A stretch of DNA of 15,786 bases from Methanomassiliicoccaceae archaeon UBA421 (GTDB taxonomy: Archaea > Thermoplasmatota > Thermoplasmata > Methanomassiliicoccales > Methanomethylophilaceae): contig DAHB01000005.1 in assembly GCA_002498365.1 (NCBI GenBank), positions 227,051-242,836 on the forward strand, given 5' to 3'. The position numbers were made by a program, and so were the translations under genes. Positions 1-7,078 of this stretch are shown one piece after another; positions within the stretch are counted from its first letter, which is position 1; each line of letters starts with the position of its first letter. The notes under the pieces were generated by a model. It searched no databases and had not been told where the DNA came from. It saw nothing but the letters and a program-made list of their open reading frames with translations.

Positions 1-618
1 GAGTGCATCAGGCTCAACGGGATCGGGAAGCTGTTCTTCTCTTCGTCCTCCGCGGTGTACGGGAACAGGGAGGGCCTGCTTAGGGAGGACATGGGGGACC
101 TGCGTCCCGTCTCATACTACGGGGCGTACAAGCTGGCGTCCGAGTCGCTGATCAAGGCGTACTCTTCGCTGAACGGGTTCGACGCCCTGATATTCCGCCT
201 TCCGAACGTGGTAGGACCTAAGATGACCCACGGCGTTACGTTCGATTTCATGAACAAGATTAAGAACAACCCCGAGAAGCTTGAGATACTGGGGGACGGC
301 AAGCAGGAGAAGCAGTACGCCCACATATCTGACGTGCTGAACGGGATCGTCTACTTTTCCAAGCGCACGAGGGGCGTCGAGGTCTACAACATATCGAACG
401 ATTCTTCGATAACAGTAAACAGCATAGCGGACATAGTGTGCGAGGAGATGGGCGCCTCCCCGGAATATACGTACACGGGGGGAATCACCGGCTGGGAAGG
501 GGACGTGCCGAGATACATGTTCGACATCTCCAAAGCGAGGGCGAAGGGATGGACCTTCAAATACGATTCCGAGAGCGCCGTCAGAGAATCTGTGAGGGCG
601 GAGCTGGCACGGCTGTGA
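1..618 (+). CDS. NAD-dependent NDP-sugar epimerase/dehydratase, extended SDR family (5' end missing)
   Basis: The frame is open from base 1 to a TGA at 616-618, giving 205 visible residues. The N-terminal part of about 100 residues, with the Rossmann GxxGxxG motif, lies outside the window. The extended-SDR active site is visible: a serine-rich SSSSAVYG strand at visible residues 14-21 and the catalytic YxxxK pair at Y40/K44 in SYYGAYK. RLPNVVGP and a GDGKQEKQYAHISDV stretch also match sugar-nucleotide epimerases and dehydratases such as GalE/RmlB/WbpP relatives. Such enzymes alter a nucleotide-linked sugar in the cytoplasm using bound NAD(P). The substrate cannot be read from this fragment. 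The HAD gene starts 4 nt after the stop, so the two are probably co-transcribed. The gene looks more GC-rich than those at the right end of the window. Confidence 0.88.
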   Translation, partial: ECIRLNGIGKLFFSSSSAVYGNREGLLREDMGDLRPVSYYGAYKLASESLIKAYSSLNGFDALIFRLPNVVGPKMTHGVTFDFMNKIKNNPEKLEILGDGKQEKQYAHISDVLNGIVYFSKRTRGVEVYNISNDSSITVNSIADIVCEEMGASPEYTYTGGITGWEGDVPRYMFDISKARAKGWTFKYDSESAVRESVRAELARL

Positions 619-622
619 TAGA

Positions 623-2323
623 ATGGACGCGGCCGATATACTGAAAGAGACTGAAAAATACGGTTTCGTCTCTTTCGATGTTTTCGACACCCTTCTTCTA
701 AGGCCCTACGTTTCACCTGTCGACCTATTCCACCATATGGAGTCCCATCTCCGAAGGCCCGGATTCGCAACCGAACGTATACGGGCCGAAAGGACCTCCC
801 GTTCCAAAGAATTTGAAGAGGTAACGCTGGACGAGATATACGACGGGATCGACGGCCGTTTCAAAGACCTCAAAGATTCCGAGCTTCTTTTCGAACGGCA
901 GGTGCTACTGCCGAACCCCGAGATGAAGGCCGTGTTCGACGAATTGAAAAGATCCGGAAAACGCATCCTGCTCCTTTCCGACATGTACCTTCCGTCGGTT
1001 TTTTTATCCGAAGTACTGGGTAAGAACGGCTTCGAAGGGTACGAACATCTGTACGTGTCGTGCGAGCACAGGAAGAGCAAACATTCCGGAGAGCTGTTTT
1101 CCCTCGTGCTGGAGGACCTGGGCATCGGCCCTGAAGATTTGGTACATATAGGCGACGGCATCGTTTCGGACGTGAAGACTCCTTCGAAGATGGGCATAAG
1201 GGCGTTGAAGTATCCCAAGGTAATAGACTGCTACTTTTCGGAACACAAAAGAGAGTACAGATATTACAGAAGGAATAGGAGCCTCGGCCGTTCGGTGACC
1301 GTCGCTATGGATGCGCTACATTCTATGAACGTACCGAAAGACAATTTCTGGTACGAAATCGGATACAGATACGGCGGTCCGGTTAATTCGGCCTTCGCCA
1401 CATTCATCGAAAGGACCGCGGATAAGGATGGCGTGCTCCTCTTCGTCGCCAGGGACGGGTACAACGCCCGGAGGGCATACGACATAATGTACGGGGATAT
1501 CGAAAACCATTACATCTACGCGGTAAGGACGTTCAACATACTGTTCGGCATAAACGGACACGACTATCCCGGTTACGAAGACGACATCGCAGGTTTCTTT
1601 TCTGAACATCCCCAAGTGAAAGCACTCGGGGGAAATACGAAAGACCTGTTCAGAGACAACAGGCAGCTGTTCGAAGCCCTTATGAACGAAGAACTCGAAA
1701 AATACGGCCGTTACATCGAAAAATACACCGGTTCCAAAGAACACGTCTACGTGGTAGACGCGACCACAGAGAAGTTCTCTTCCCAGAAGCTTATCGGCAC
1801 CGCCTCCGGAAAGAAGACGACCGGCATATACTTCACATTGCTCTATTCCGGATCGGACGGCAGGGCCGCCGGATTCCACGACGGACACAGGGCGTTCCTG
1901 AGCCTTACCTCCATAGACCTGCCGGAATTCCTGATGACATCCAGCGAAGGACGGATACGTAGCATCGACAGCTCCGGAAAGCCGGTCTACTTTGACGATG
2001 ACGACCCGGCCGAACAGTACAGGAAATACGCTTCGGGAATGATAACGGCAGGATCGGACGATTACGCAAAGAACCTTATCTCGATCTTCGGTGAATATGT
2101 GCCGTCGATCGAATACGAAGCTATAGGGGAATGGCTCCGCTCCTTCTGGAGAAATATGAGTACCGACGAGACGGAAAATATGAAGGCAATAAGATGGGCG
2201 AGCGACCCTGCCCACTCGGAATACCACGACCTGATCTTTTCGATGTCGGATGCCCCCCTGCTGATAAAGAACAAGTTCAGGGACTACTTCCGCAGCATTA
2301 TGAACAGACTGAGGAACGGCTGA
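623..2323 (+). CDS. HAD-superfamily protein with large C-terminal domain (COG5610-like, surface-glycan locus type)
   Basis: The protein has 566 residues. The N-terminal ~200 residues are a HAD domain. Motif I is DVFDT with candidate nucleophile D19; motif II is LLLSD with S119; lysines K151/K153 could serve as motif III; motif IV is GDGIVSD (G177, D178, D183). The position two after D19 is Phe (F21), where classical HAD phosphatases have an acid/base Asp; D22 follows one residue later. The FDVFDTLL pattern is what I recall for COG5610-type proteins, which are common in polysaccharide loci. Residues ~230-566 form a second region with FVARDGY (264-270) and VVDAT (367-371) motifs and no function I can assign. 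The ATG at 623 follows the epimerase stop by 4 nt, with GTGAT just upstream as a possible Shine-Dalgarno element. A role in sugar-phosphate or glycan processing is inferred from context only. Confidence 0.82.
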   Translation: MDAADILKETEKYGFVSFDVFDTLLLRPYVSPVDLFHHMESHLRRPGFATERIRAERTSRSKEFEEVTLDEIYDGIDGRFKDLKDSELLFERQVLLPNPEMKAVFDELKRSGKRILLLSDMYLPSVFLSEVLGKNGFEGYEHLYVSCEHRKSKHSGELFSLVLEDLGIGPEDLVHIGDGIVSDVKTPSKMGIRALKYPKVIDCYFSEHKREYRYYRRNRSLGRSVTVAMDALHSMNVPKDNFWYEIGYRYGGPVNSAFATFIERTADKDGVLLFVARDGYNARRAYDIMYGDIENHYIYAVRTFNILFGINGHDYPGYEDDIAGFFSEHPQVKALGGNTKDLFRDNRQLFEALMNEELEKYGRYIEKYTGSKEHVYVVDATTEKFSSQKLIGTASGKKTTGIYFTLLYSGSDGRAAGFHDGHRAFLSLTSIDLPEFLMTSSEGRIRSIDSSGKPVYFDDDDPAEQYRKYASGMITAGSDDYAKNLISIFGEYVPSIEYEAIGEWLRSFWRNMSTDETENMKAIRWASDPAHSEYHDLIFSMSDAPLLIKNKFRDYFRSIMNRLRNG

Positions 2324-2380
2324 AAAAGCAACCTTTGAATTAAAAGGAAAAACAATGCTAAATCTTAAGGTCGGGATGTG

Positions 2381-2416
2381 GATGATATTTTTATTAACGG
2401 CATTTAAAAAATCATC
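2381..2416 (+). terminator. AT-rich hairpin with T-run after the HAD gene
   Basis: The arms 2381-2392 (GATGATATTTTT) and 2406-2416 (AAAAAATCATC) pair over 11 bp with one bulged A at 2387 and a 13-nt loop. The left arm ends in five T (2388-2392) about 65 nt past the HAD stop. Archaeal polymerase terminates at T-runs, so this could end the upstream transcript. The hairpin may be incidental. Confidence 0.35.
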
Positions 2417-2441
2417 ATTTGATGCTGTCCAGCAGATTATG

Positions 2442-2450
2442 TTTATATTA
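2442..2450 (+). promoter_or_regulatory. Putative TATA box for the isomerase gene
   Basis: TTTATATTA resembles an archaeal TATA element. Transcription would be expected to start about 25-29 nt downstream, near 2467-2471. The first ATG clearly inside such a transcript is at 2485, preceded by AGGGCGAT as a weak Shine-Dalgarno candidate. The annotated isomerase start at 2527 would then have a leader of about 57 nt. Confidence 0.5.
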
Positions 2451-2526
2451 CGGTATGCAATCTAATGTTAGGGCGATTTCCTAAATGAATAGACAATAGG
2501 GCTGTTACAAGGATCTGCAGGGCCAG

Positions 2527-3552
2527 ATGGACAGGTTCGTCGACGACCTCAGGAACTCCTTCGACCTTGCTCCCGACTTCGATATAGATTTCGAATGTTG
2601 CAACGGCATAATACTGTGCGGGATGGGCGGCTCCGGCATATCCGGCGATATCGTCTGCGATATGTGCTACGATACTTCCCGCATTGACATATGCGTTCTC
2701 AGATATCCCGTCTTCCCGGCCTGGGCGTCCGAAAAGACCCTCGCGGTCATATCCAGCTATTCGGGAAACACCTGGGAGACCAAGGCCATGTACGAGGAGG
2801 CCGTGAAAAGAGGTTGCAGAATTGTCGTGATCGCATCGGGAGGAGACCTCTGGGACATGGCCGAGCAACGTGGGGATCTGATCGTCCCCTTGTGCGACGG
2901 TGTGCAGCCCAGACAGGCCATAGGCCTGATGACCGGATACATATGCAGGATAATCGACCGCGTGGCCGGCACTTCCCTAGAACTCGGTGTGGTGAGCGCT
3001 TTCAACAGCATTAGAAAATACAGCGAAAGCCTGAAGTGCGACGGGGACAACATCGCGCTGGAGCTTGCAGAGTACATGTTCGGCAAGATACCGGTGATAT
3101 GCACAGACAGATCGGTCGCCTCGGTATCCACGCGCTGGAAGACCCAGATATCGGAAAATTCAAAGATGGTAGCGTTCAATTGCGTCATGCCGGAGTTCAA
3201 TCACAACGAGATCGTCGGCTGGTCAGCATCTTCCAATGACGTTCTCGCCCCCGTCATGATAATGCCGGATGTCCAGATTCCCTCGATAAGAGAGGTCGTG
3301 TGTGCGAGCGTTTTCACCATGAAGCAGTACGGCACCGAGTTCCGCACGGTAAAGATAGAGGGCGAGACGAGAACGGAATGCATATTGAAAGGCATCATAC
3401 TGGGCGATTACGTTTCATACTATCTGGCACTTATGAATAGCGTGGACCCTATAGGCGTGGACCCTATCAAATCGCTGAAGGCCGAGATAGAGAGAAGATG
3501 CAACGGGAAACCAAAAAAGGAAGACGTGCCCATAAAAGTAAGGCCGAACTGA
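2527..3552 (+). CDS. Bifunctional phosphoglucose/phosphomannose isomerase, SIS domain
   Basis: This 341-residue protein should interconvert glucose-6-P or mannose-6-P with fructose-6-P in the cytoplasm, supplying NDP-hexose precursors. The sugar-phosphate-binding loops are GMGGSGISGD (32-41) and SSYSGNT (76-82). E210 in QISEN and H226 in MPEFNHNEIVGW lie 16 residues apart, the spacing I recall for the catalytic Glu/His of the Pyrobaculum enzyme (E203/H219). Overall length and the C-terminal VDPI...IKSLK region fit the archaeal PGI/PMI family; a basic tail of about 20 residues follows. The start at 2527 gives a family-like N-terminus but lacks a convincing Shine-Dalgarno. The frame continues upstream to a TAG at 2497-2499, with an ATG at 2485 four codons before it. 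The stop is only 1 nt from the convergent ATPase stop. Confidence 0.9.
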   Translation: MDRFVDDLRNSFDLAPDFDIDFECCNGIILCGMGGSGISGDIVCDMCYDTSRIDICVLRYPVFPAWASEKTLAVISSYSGNTWETKAMYEEAVKRGCRIVVIASGGDLWDMAEQRGDLIVPLCDGVQPRQAIGLMTGYICRIIDRVAGTSLELGVVSAFNSIRKYSESLKCDGDNIALELAEYMFGKIPVICTDRSVASVSTRWKTQISENSKMVAFNCVMPEFNHNEIVGWSASSNDVLAPVMIMPDVQIPSIREVVCASVFTMKQYGTEFRTVKIEGETRTECILKGIILGDYVSYYLALMNSVDPIGVDPIKSLKAEIERRCNGKPKKEDVPIKVRPN

Positions 3553-3553
3553 T

Positions 3554-6178
3554 TCACTCCAAGGACTTCAGTTTATTCCGTGAAAATGCGTCTCCGAGCT
3601 TGGCTGATTTTTCGAACCAGCGCTTAGCCTCTTCAATATCTTTAGGCACGGACTTGCCTTCCAGATGCATATTTCCAAGAGTGCGTATGGCGATGAGATT
3701 CCCGCCTTCGGCGACCTGTTCCAAGCGTCTCAAGGCATATTCAAAGGCTTCAGAGTCTGCATGGCCTGCATCGTGCATCCTTATGATGGAAAGCATTGAA
3801 TTCACGTTTCCCTGCTTGGCGGCGGACATGAAGCATTTTAACGCTTCGGCTTCGTTCTTATCGGTGCCCCTGCCGTCGCGATACATCTCTCCGACAGCGT
3901 GCATAGATGGGGAATCTCCAAACTTTGAAGCTGTAATATACCAGTAAAACGCTTTCTCCGCGTTTGCCTCGACCGCCATTCCGTTCAGATAGTAATTTCC
4001 TAAGGTTCTCATCGCGAAAATATTTCCTCCCATGCACATATCCTCGAGACTTTTCAGCGCATGATCGAATTTCTCCTTACCAGCGGTTCCCGCACCGTAC
4101 ATGCTTATCAGAGACATGGCAGAACCTGCGTTACCGGAAATAATGCCCTCCTCGAACCATCTGACGGATTCTTTGAAATCTCGTTCGACAAGCGTGCCAT
4201 CGCGGTACATCTCTCCGAGTTTCTGCATCGCACCTGGAAGACTCGATGAAGCTGCAATCTTGAGATATTCTACAGCTTTCCTCCCGTCTGCATCCACTAC
4301 ATTGCCGTTCGCATACATGTTCCCCAAGATGTTGGCCGCCCACGCGTTCCCGCTCTTTGCAAGACCATCCATCGTCTTTATGGCCTTTTCCAAAGCAGGT
4401 TTTTCGGCAAGACCCAATCCATATAGGCCCGATAAACGGATGGCCGAATTCAAGTGCCCGTTATCTGCCGCGGAATTGAAAAGAAACAGCGCCTCAGGGG
4501 CGTTCTTCTCCGCCTCTTCGCTATCGGCCAGCATCATCCCTATCTGATATTTGGAGTCGGCATTGTTGTGCTCCGCGTTTACAGAATACCATTTCATGCC
4601 GATCTCCGGATCGTAAACTCCGTTCTTGCAATGGGCGAACGAGTCTGCGAGAATATTGATCTGACGCAGAACATCATGCTCCGAATAGAGCCTGAGCCAC
4701 CTGTCGGACTCTTCCCTGTTTTCTTCTACTCCTTTGCCTTCGCGGTACATGGTGGCTACCTGGTAGATCGCATCAAGATTGTTGTTCTTCGCAGCCATTT
4801 CATACCATCGGAAAGCTTCCGATTCATCGCTTTCTACTCTTATTCCATCGCGGTACATATTCCCAAGAGTTAGCTGGGACAATACGTGACCGTTTTCTGC
4901 CGCCTTCTTTAGCCATTCCAAATGTTTTGATGTGTCCTTTTTTGGACCGTTTCCGTCTCTGTACATTATTGCTATCTGATACATGGCGTTAACGTTCCCG
5001 GAATCGGCAGACTTCTGGTACCACTCGAGAGCTTTCGAGCGCTCTTCGTTATTCCAGGCGGTCTTCATTATGAGGTCTGCGTATTCGTAGTACAGAGTTG
5101 GGCTCCCATGTGGCAGCAGCTTTACGAAATCCTCGGCAACCTCTCTGCCTATGTCGGACTTCTCTTGGGTAAGCAGTCTAGAGAGCTTGTTACGAGCGTC
5201 CCTGTTGCCCTTCCTTGCGACGCTCATGTAAAGGTCCAGCGCCCTTTCGCGTTCCTCGGTTTTACCTTCGCCGATGAGCATGTCCGCAAGATTGATCTTC
5301 GCGTCCTCGTTCCCAAAGCCAGCCGCCTTCTCGAACCATGTTTTTGCGGATTCCGTATCCTTATCTACATTAATTCCGTCGCGGTACATGCACCCCAGAG
5401 CATTCTGGGATACGGGAACTCCGGATTCTGCAAGTTCCTTTATCACTTCGAAAGACTCCGCCAGCTCCGTCTCGTAATGTCCACATACGACGTTGGGCGC
5501 ACCTATCTCCCTGATCTTTCCTCCGTCGATCCACGCTACCCTGTCGCACATATCTCTCATGGTCCCCATCGCGTGCGAGACTATTATTATCGTTTTCCCC
5601 CTGCTTTTCATATTCGAGAAGTGTGCGCCGGACTTCTTGCTGAAAGATATGTCGCCTGTCGAGAGCACCTCGTCCAGGATCATGATGTCCGCATCCACAT
5701 TGATCATGATCGCGAAAGCCAGACGGGACGTCATCCCCGATGAATAGACTCTGATGGGGAGGTCTATATAATCCTCGAGCTCGGCATACTTGATCATATC
5801 ATCGATTCTGTCGTCGATCTGTTGCTTGGTAAAACCATACATCGATCCTTTGATGTGTATGTTCTCCCGGCCGCTGAGGTCCGGATGGAACCCCATTCCC
5901 AGCTCCAGTATACTTGCCACCCGTCCGTTTATTTCTATAGTGCCAGAGTCTGGTTTCATAATCATTGAGATCATCTTCAGAAGCGTGCTTTTTCCTGACC
6001 CGTTCCTTCCGATAATGCCGAATACTTCTCCTTTTCTGATTTCGAGACTGATGTTTTCAATCACGTTTCTGGTTATCTTCTCGCTCCTGCCGAAGATCCT
6101 CTTCTCGTGATTGGAGTCCGCTTTGGTTGTAAACGTCTTAGATATGTCCCTGACAACTATCGCGTTCTCGGCCATCAT
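3554..6178 (-). CDS. Wzt/TagH-type ABC exporter ATPase fused to ~17 Sel1-like repeats
   Basis: The protein has 874 residues. Residues 1-~240 are a polysaccharide/teichoic-acid exporter ATPase: Walker A GRNGSGKST (57-65), LELGMGFHPDLSG near the Q-loop (91-103), signature SSGM (146-149), Walker B DIMILDE (164-170) and H-loop H202. The family normally has either no extension or a glycan-binding beta domain at this point. Here residues 259-866 are 17 Sel1-like repeats, mostly 36 residues, with LGxMYRDG and WFEKAAxxGN signatures. Sel1 arrays are alpha-solenoid protein-binding scaffolds. The ATPase should power the permease encoded just upstream, at the cytoplasmic membrane face; the solenoid may recruit biosynthetic enzymes or substrate (inference). 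The ATG at 6178 overlaps the permease TGA. A second ATG at 6175 is better spaced from the GGAGAGG site, so the true product may be 873 residues. Confidence 0.9.
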   Translation of the reverse strand: MMAENAIVVRDISKTFTTKADSNHEKRIFGRSEKITRNVIENISLEIRKGEVFGIIGRNGSGKSTLLKMISMIMKPDSGTIEINGRVASILELGMGFHPDLSGRENIHIKGSMYGFTKQQIDDRIDDMIKYAELEDYIDLPIRVYSSGMTSRLAFAIMINVDADIMILDEVLSTGDISFSKKSGAHFSNMKSRGKTIIIVSHAMGTMRDMCDRVAWIDGGKIREIGAPNVVCGHYETELAESFEVIKELAESGVPVSQNALGCMYRDGINVDKDTESAKTWFEKAAGFGNEDAKINLADMLIGEGKTEERERALDLYMSVARKGNRDARNKLSRLLTQEKSDIGREVAEDFVKLLPHGSPTLYYEYADLIMKTAWNNEERSKALEWYQKSADSGNVNAMYQIAIMYRDGNGPKKDTSKHLEWLKKAAENGHVLSQLTLGNMYRDGIRVESDESEAFRWYEMAAKNNNLDAIYQVATMYREGKGVEENREESDRWLRLYSEHDVLRQINILADSFAHCKNGVYDPEIGMKWYSVNAEHNNADSKYQIGMMLADSEEAEKNAPEALFLFNSAADNGHLNSAIRLSGLYGLGLAEKPALEKAIKTMDGLAKSGNAWAANILGNMYANGNVVDADGRKAVEYLKIAASSSLPGAMQKLGEMYRDGTLVERDFKESVRWFEEGIISGNAGSAMSLISMYGAGTAGKEKFDHALKSLEDMCMGGNIFAMRTLGNYYLNGMAVEANAEKAFYWYITASKFGDSPSMHAVGEMYRDGRGTDKNEAEALKCFMSAAKQGNVNSMLSIIRMHDAGHADSEAFEYALRRLEQVAEGGNLIAIRTLGNMHLEGKSVPKDIEEAKRWFEKSAKLGDAFSRNKLKSLE
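3581..5404 (-). repeat. Sel1-like repeat array encoded in the ATPase gene
   Basis: Seventeen consecutive units of 34-37 codons (residues 259-866), each a helix-turn-helix of the form xLGxMYxxG...A..W(F/Y)..AA..GN..A. Several units, such as 329-362 and 471-505, are degenerate. From residue ~543 to the end the units are strictly 36 codons and fall into three alternating subtypes, giving a 324-bp higher-order period. Confidence 0.85.
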
Positions 6179-6972
6179 ATCCTCTCCGCAAATCCGTCCT
6201 TGAGTTTCTCAAAAACGTATACTCCTATAATCAGCATTACGAATGAAAGCAATGTGCAGGCAATCAACAGTTCGCTGCTCGGCATTACTCCCCTATAGAT
6301 TATGTCCTGCAAACCCACCACATAATATGTCAGGGGATTGAACCATATTATTTTTGACAGTATCCCGGTAATCGAATCGATCATGTAGAATATCGGGGTG
6401 ACCCAGAACAACACCCTCGCAAGTGCGGTAATAAGATATTCAAAATCCCTCGAGTACACCGATATCGCCGAAGTCAGCAATATGGTTCCGAAAGAGAAGA
6501 CAAACATTGTCATTATCAAAAAGGGAAGTGCCAGCATTCCTTCAGAGCTCAGGGGGAATCCTGTCAGAAGCATTATCAAAAAAACAATGGAATATGCTAT
6601 CAAGAAAACGATCAACGTGTAGGCGACCTGGGAAAGAGGCAACAGCTCGCGCGGGAAGTACATCTTTTTTATCATACCGCCGTTGGACGTTATGTTGGAT
6701 GCCCCCCCTATCAGATTTGTGTTCATGAAGGAGAAGGGAAACATCCCAACGCACAGATATGCCCAGTAATTCGGTATGCCCCTTCCCATAAAATTCTCGA
6801 ACACAATATAAAAAAGCAATATGGATATTGCAGGAGTTACAAAATTCCAGAGAAACCCCAGTGCAGAATTCTTGTATTTTCCGAAAAGGCTCTTCTTGAC
6901 CAGGGAATAGAACATGTATCTGAAACGGTACATCTCACTGAGTTTTCCTTTGACTTCTTCTTTTGAAATCAT
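6175..6972 (-). CDS. ABC-2 type polysaccharide/teichoic-acid export permease (Wzm/TagG family)
   Basis: The protein has 265 residues, a usual length for this family. It forms the membrane channel through which a lipid-linked glycan is exported, paired with the ATPase encoded immediately downstream. About six hydrophobic segments are visible, near residues 39-58, 69-88, 109-131, 142-164, 176-196 and 234-253. The amphipathic N-terminus contains the FRYMFYSLVKKSLFGKYKNS region typical of the family. KKMYFPRELLPLS (102-114), LFWVTPIFY (178-186) and WFNPLTYYVVGLQD (200-213) are characteristic exporter motifs. The stop overlaps the ATPase start (ATGA), implying translational coupling. The ATG at 6972 has GGGAAG six nt upstream as a modest Shine-Dalgarno, and a TATA-like box lies about 60 nt upstream. 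Confidence 0.92.
   Translation of the reverse strand: MISKEEVKGKLSEMYRFRYMFYSLVKKSLFGKYKNSALGFLWNFVTPAISILLFYIVFENFMGRGIPNYWAYLCVGMFPFSFMNTNLIGGASNITSNGGMIKKMYFPRELLPLSQVAYTLIVFLIAYSIVFLIMLLTGFPLSSEGMLALPFLIMTMFVFSFGTILLTSAISVYSRDFEYLITALARVLFWVTPIFYMIDSITGILSKIIWFNPLTYYVVGLQDIIYRGVMPSSELLIACTLLSFVMLIIGVYVFEKLKDGFAERI
6181..6187 (-). promoter_or_regulatory. Shine-Dalgarno site for the ATPase gene
   Basis: GGAGAGG near the 3' end of the permease gene lies 2 nt before ATG 6178 and 5 nt before ATG 6175. The spacing favours the second ATG, which would make the junction TGATG rather than ATGA. Confidence 0.55.
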
Positions 6973-7027
6973 AGCAGACTTCCCGTGATGCTGTGACGCC
7001 GCATCGGAGTTCGTACTTATTGCTCAT

Positions 7028-7035
7028 GTTTATAG
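7028..7035 (-). promoter_or_regulatory. Putative TATA box for the exporter operon
   Basis: The minus strand reads CTATAAAC, after an A/C-rich AACCAAA stretch that could act as the BRE. It lies in the 106-nt gap between the upstream glycosyltransferase stop and the permease start. The predicted transcript would begin near 7005, with a leader of about 30-35 nt, so the exporter operon can be transcribed independently. Confidence 0.45.
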
Positions 7036-7064
7036 TTTGGTTCATCAAGTGGGAATGGTGGAAC

Positions 7065-7069
7065 AAAAA
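7065..7069 (-). terminator. T-run after the galactofuranosyltransferase gene
   Basis: The minus strand has five T beginning 10 nt after the TGA of the upstream gene, without an evident stem. This fits intrinsic archaeal termination at an oligo-T tract and would separate this gene from the exporter operon. Confidence 0.35.
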
Positions 7070-7078
7070 TTGTATTCT

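Noticed and set aside
1316..2227. 303-codon open frame on the minus strand within the HAD gene.
   Set aside because: It is an antisense shadow of a well-supported gene, with no recognisable motif and low-complexity V/G-rich content.
3440..3469. Near-perfect 15-bp tandem repeat (GCGTGGACCCTAT twice) giving VDPIGVDPI in the isomerase.
   Set aside because: The archaeal enzyme family has a same-length VNPL...PRI segment at this place as I recall it, so the repeat is not an insertion and probably reflects convergent codon choice.
5108..5743. 211-codon open frame on the plus strand opposite the ATPase gene.
   Set aside because: It is antisense to the conserved ATPase and early Sel1 coding region, with no domain signal.
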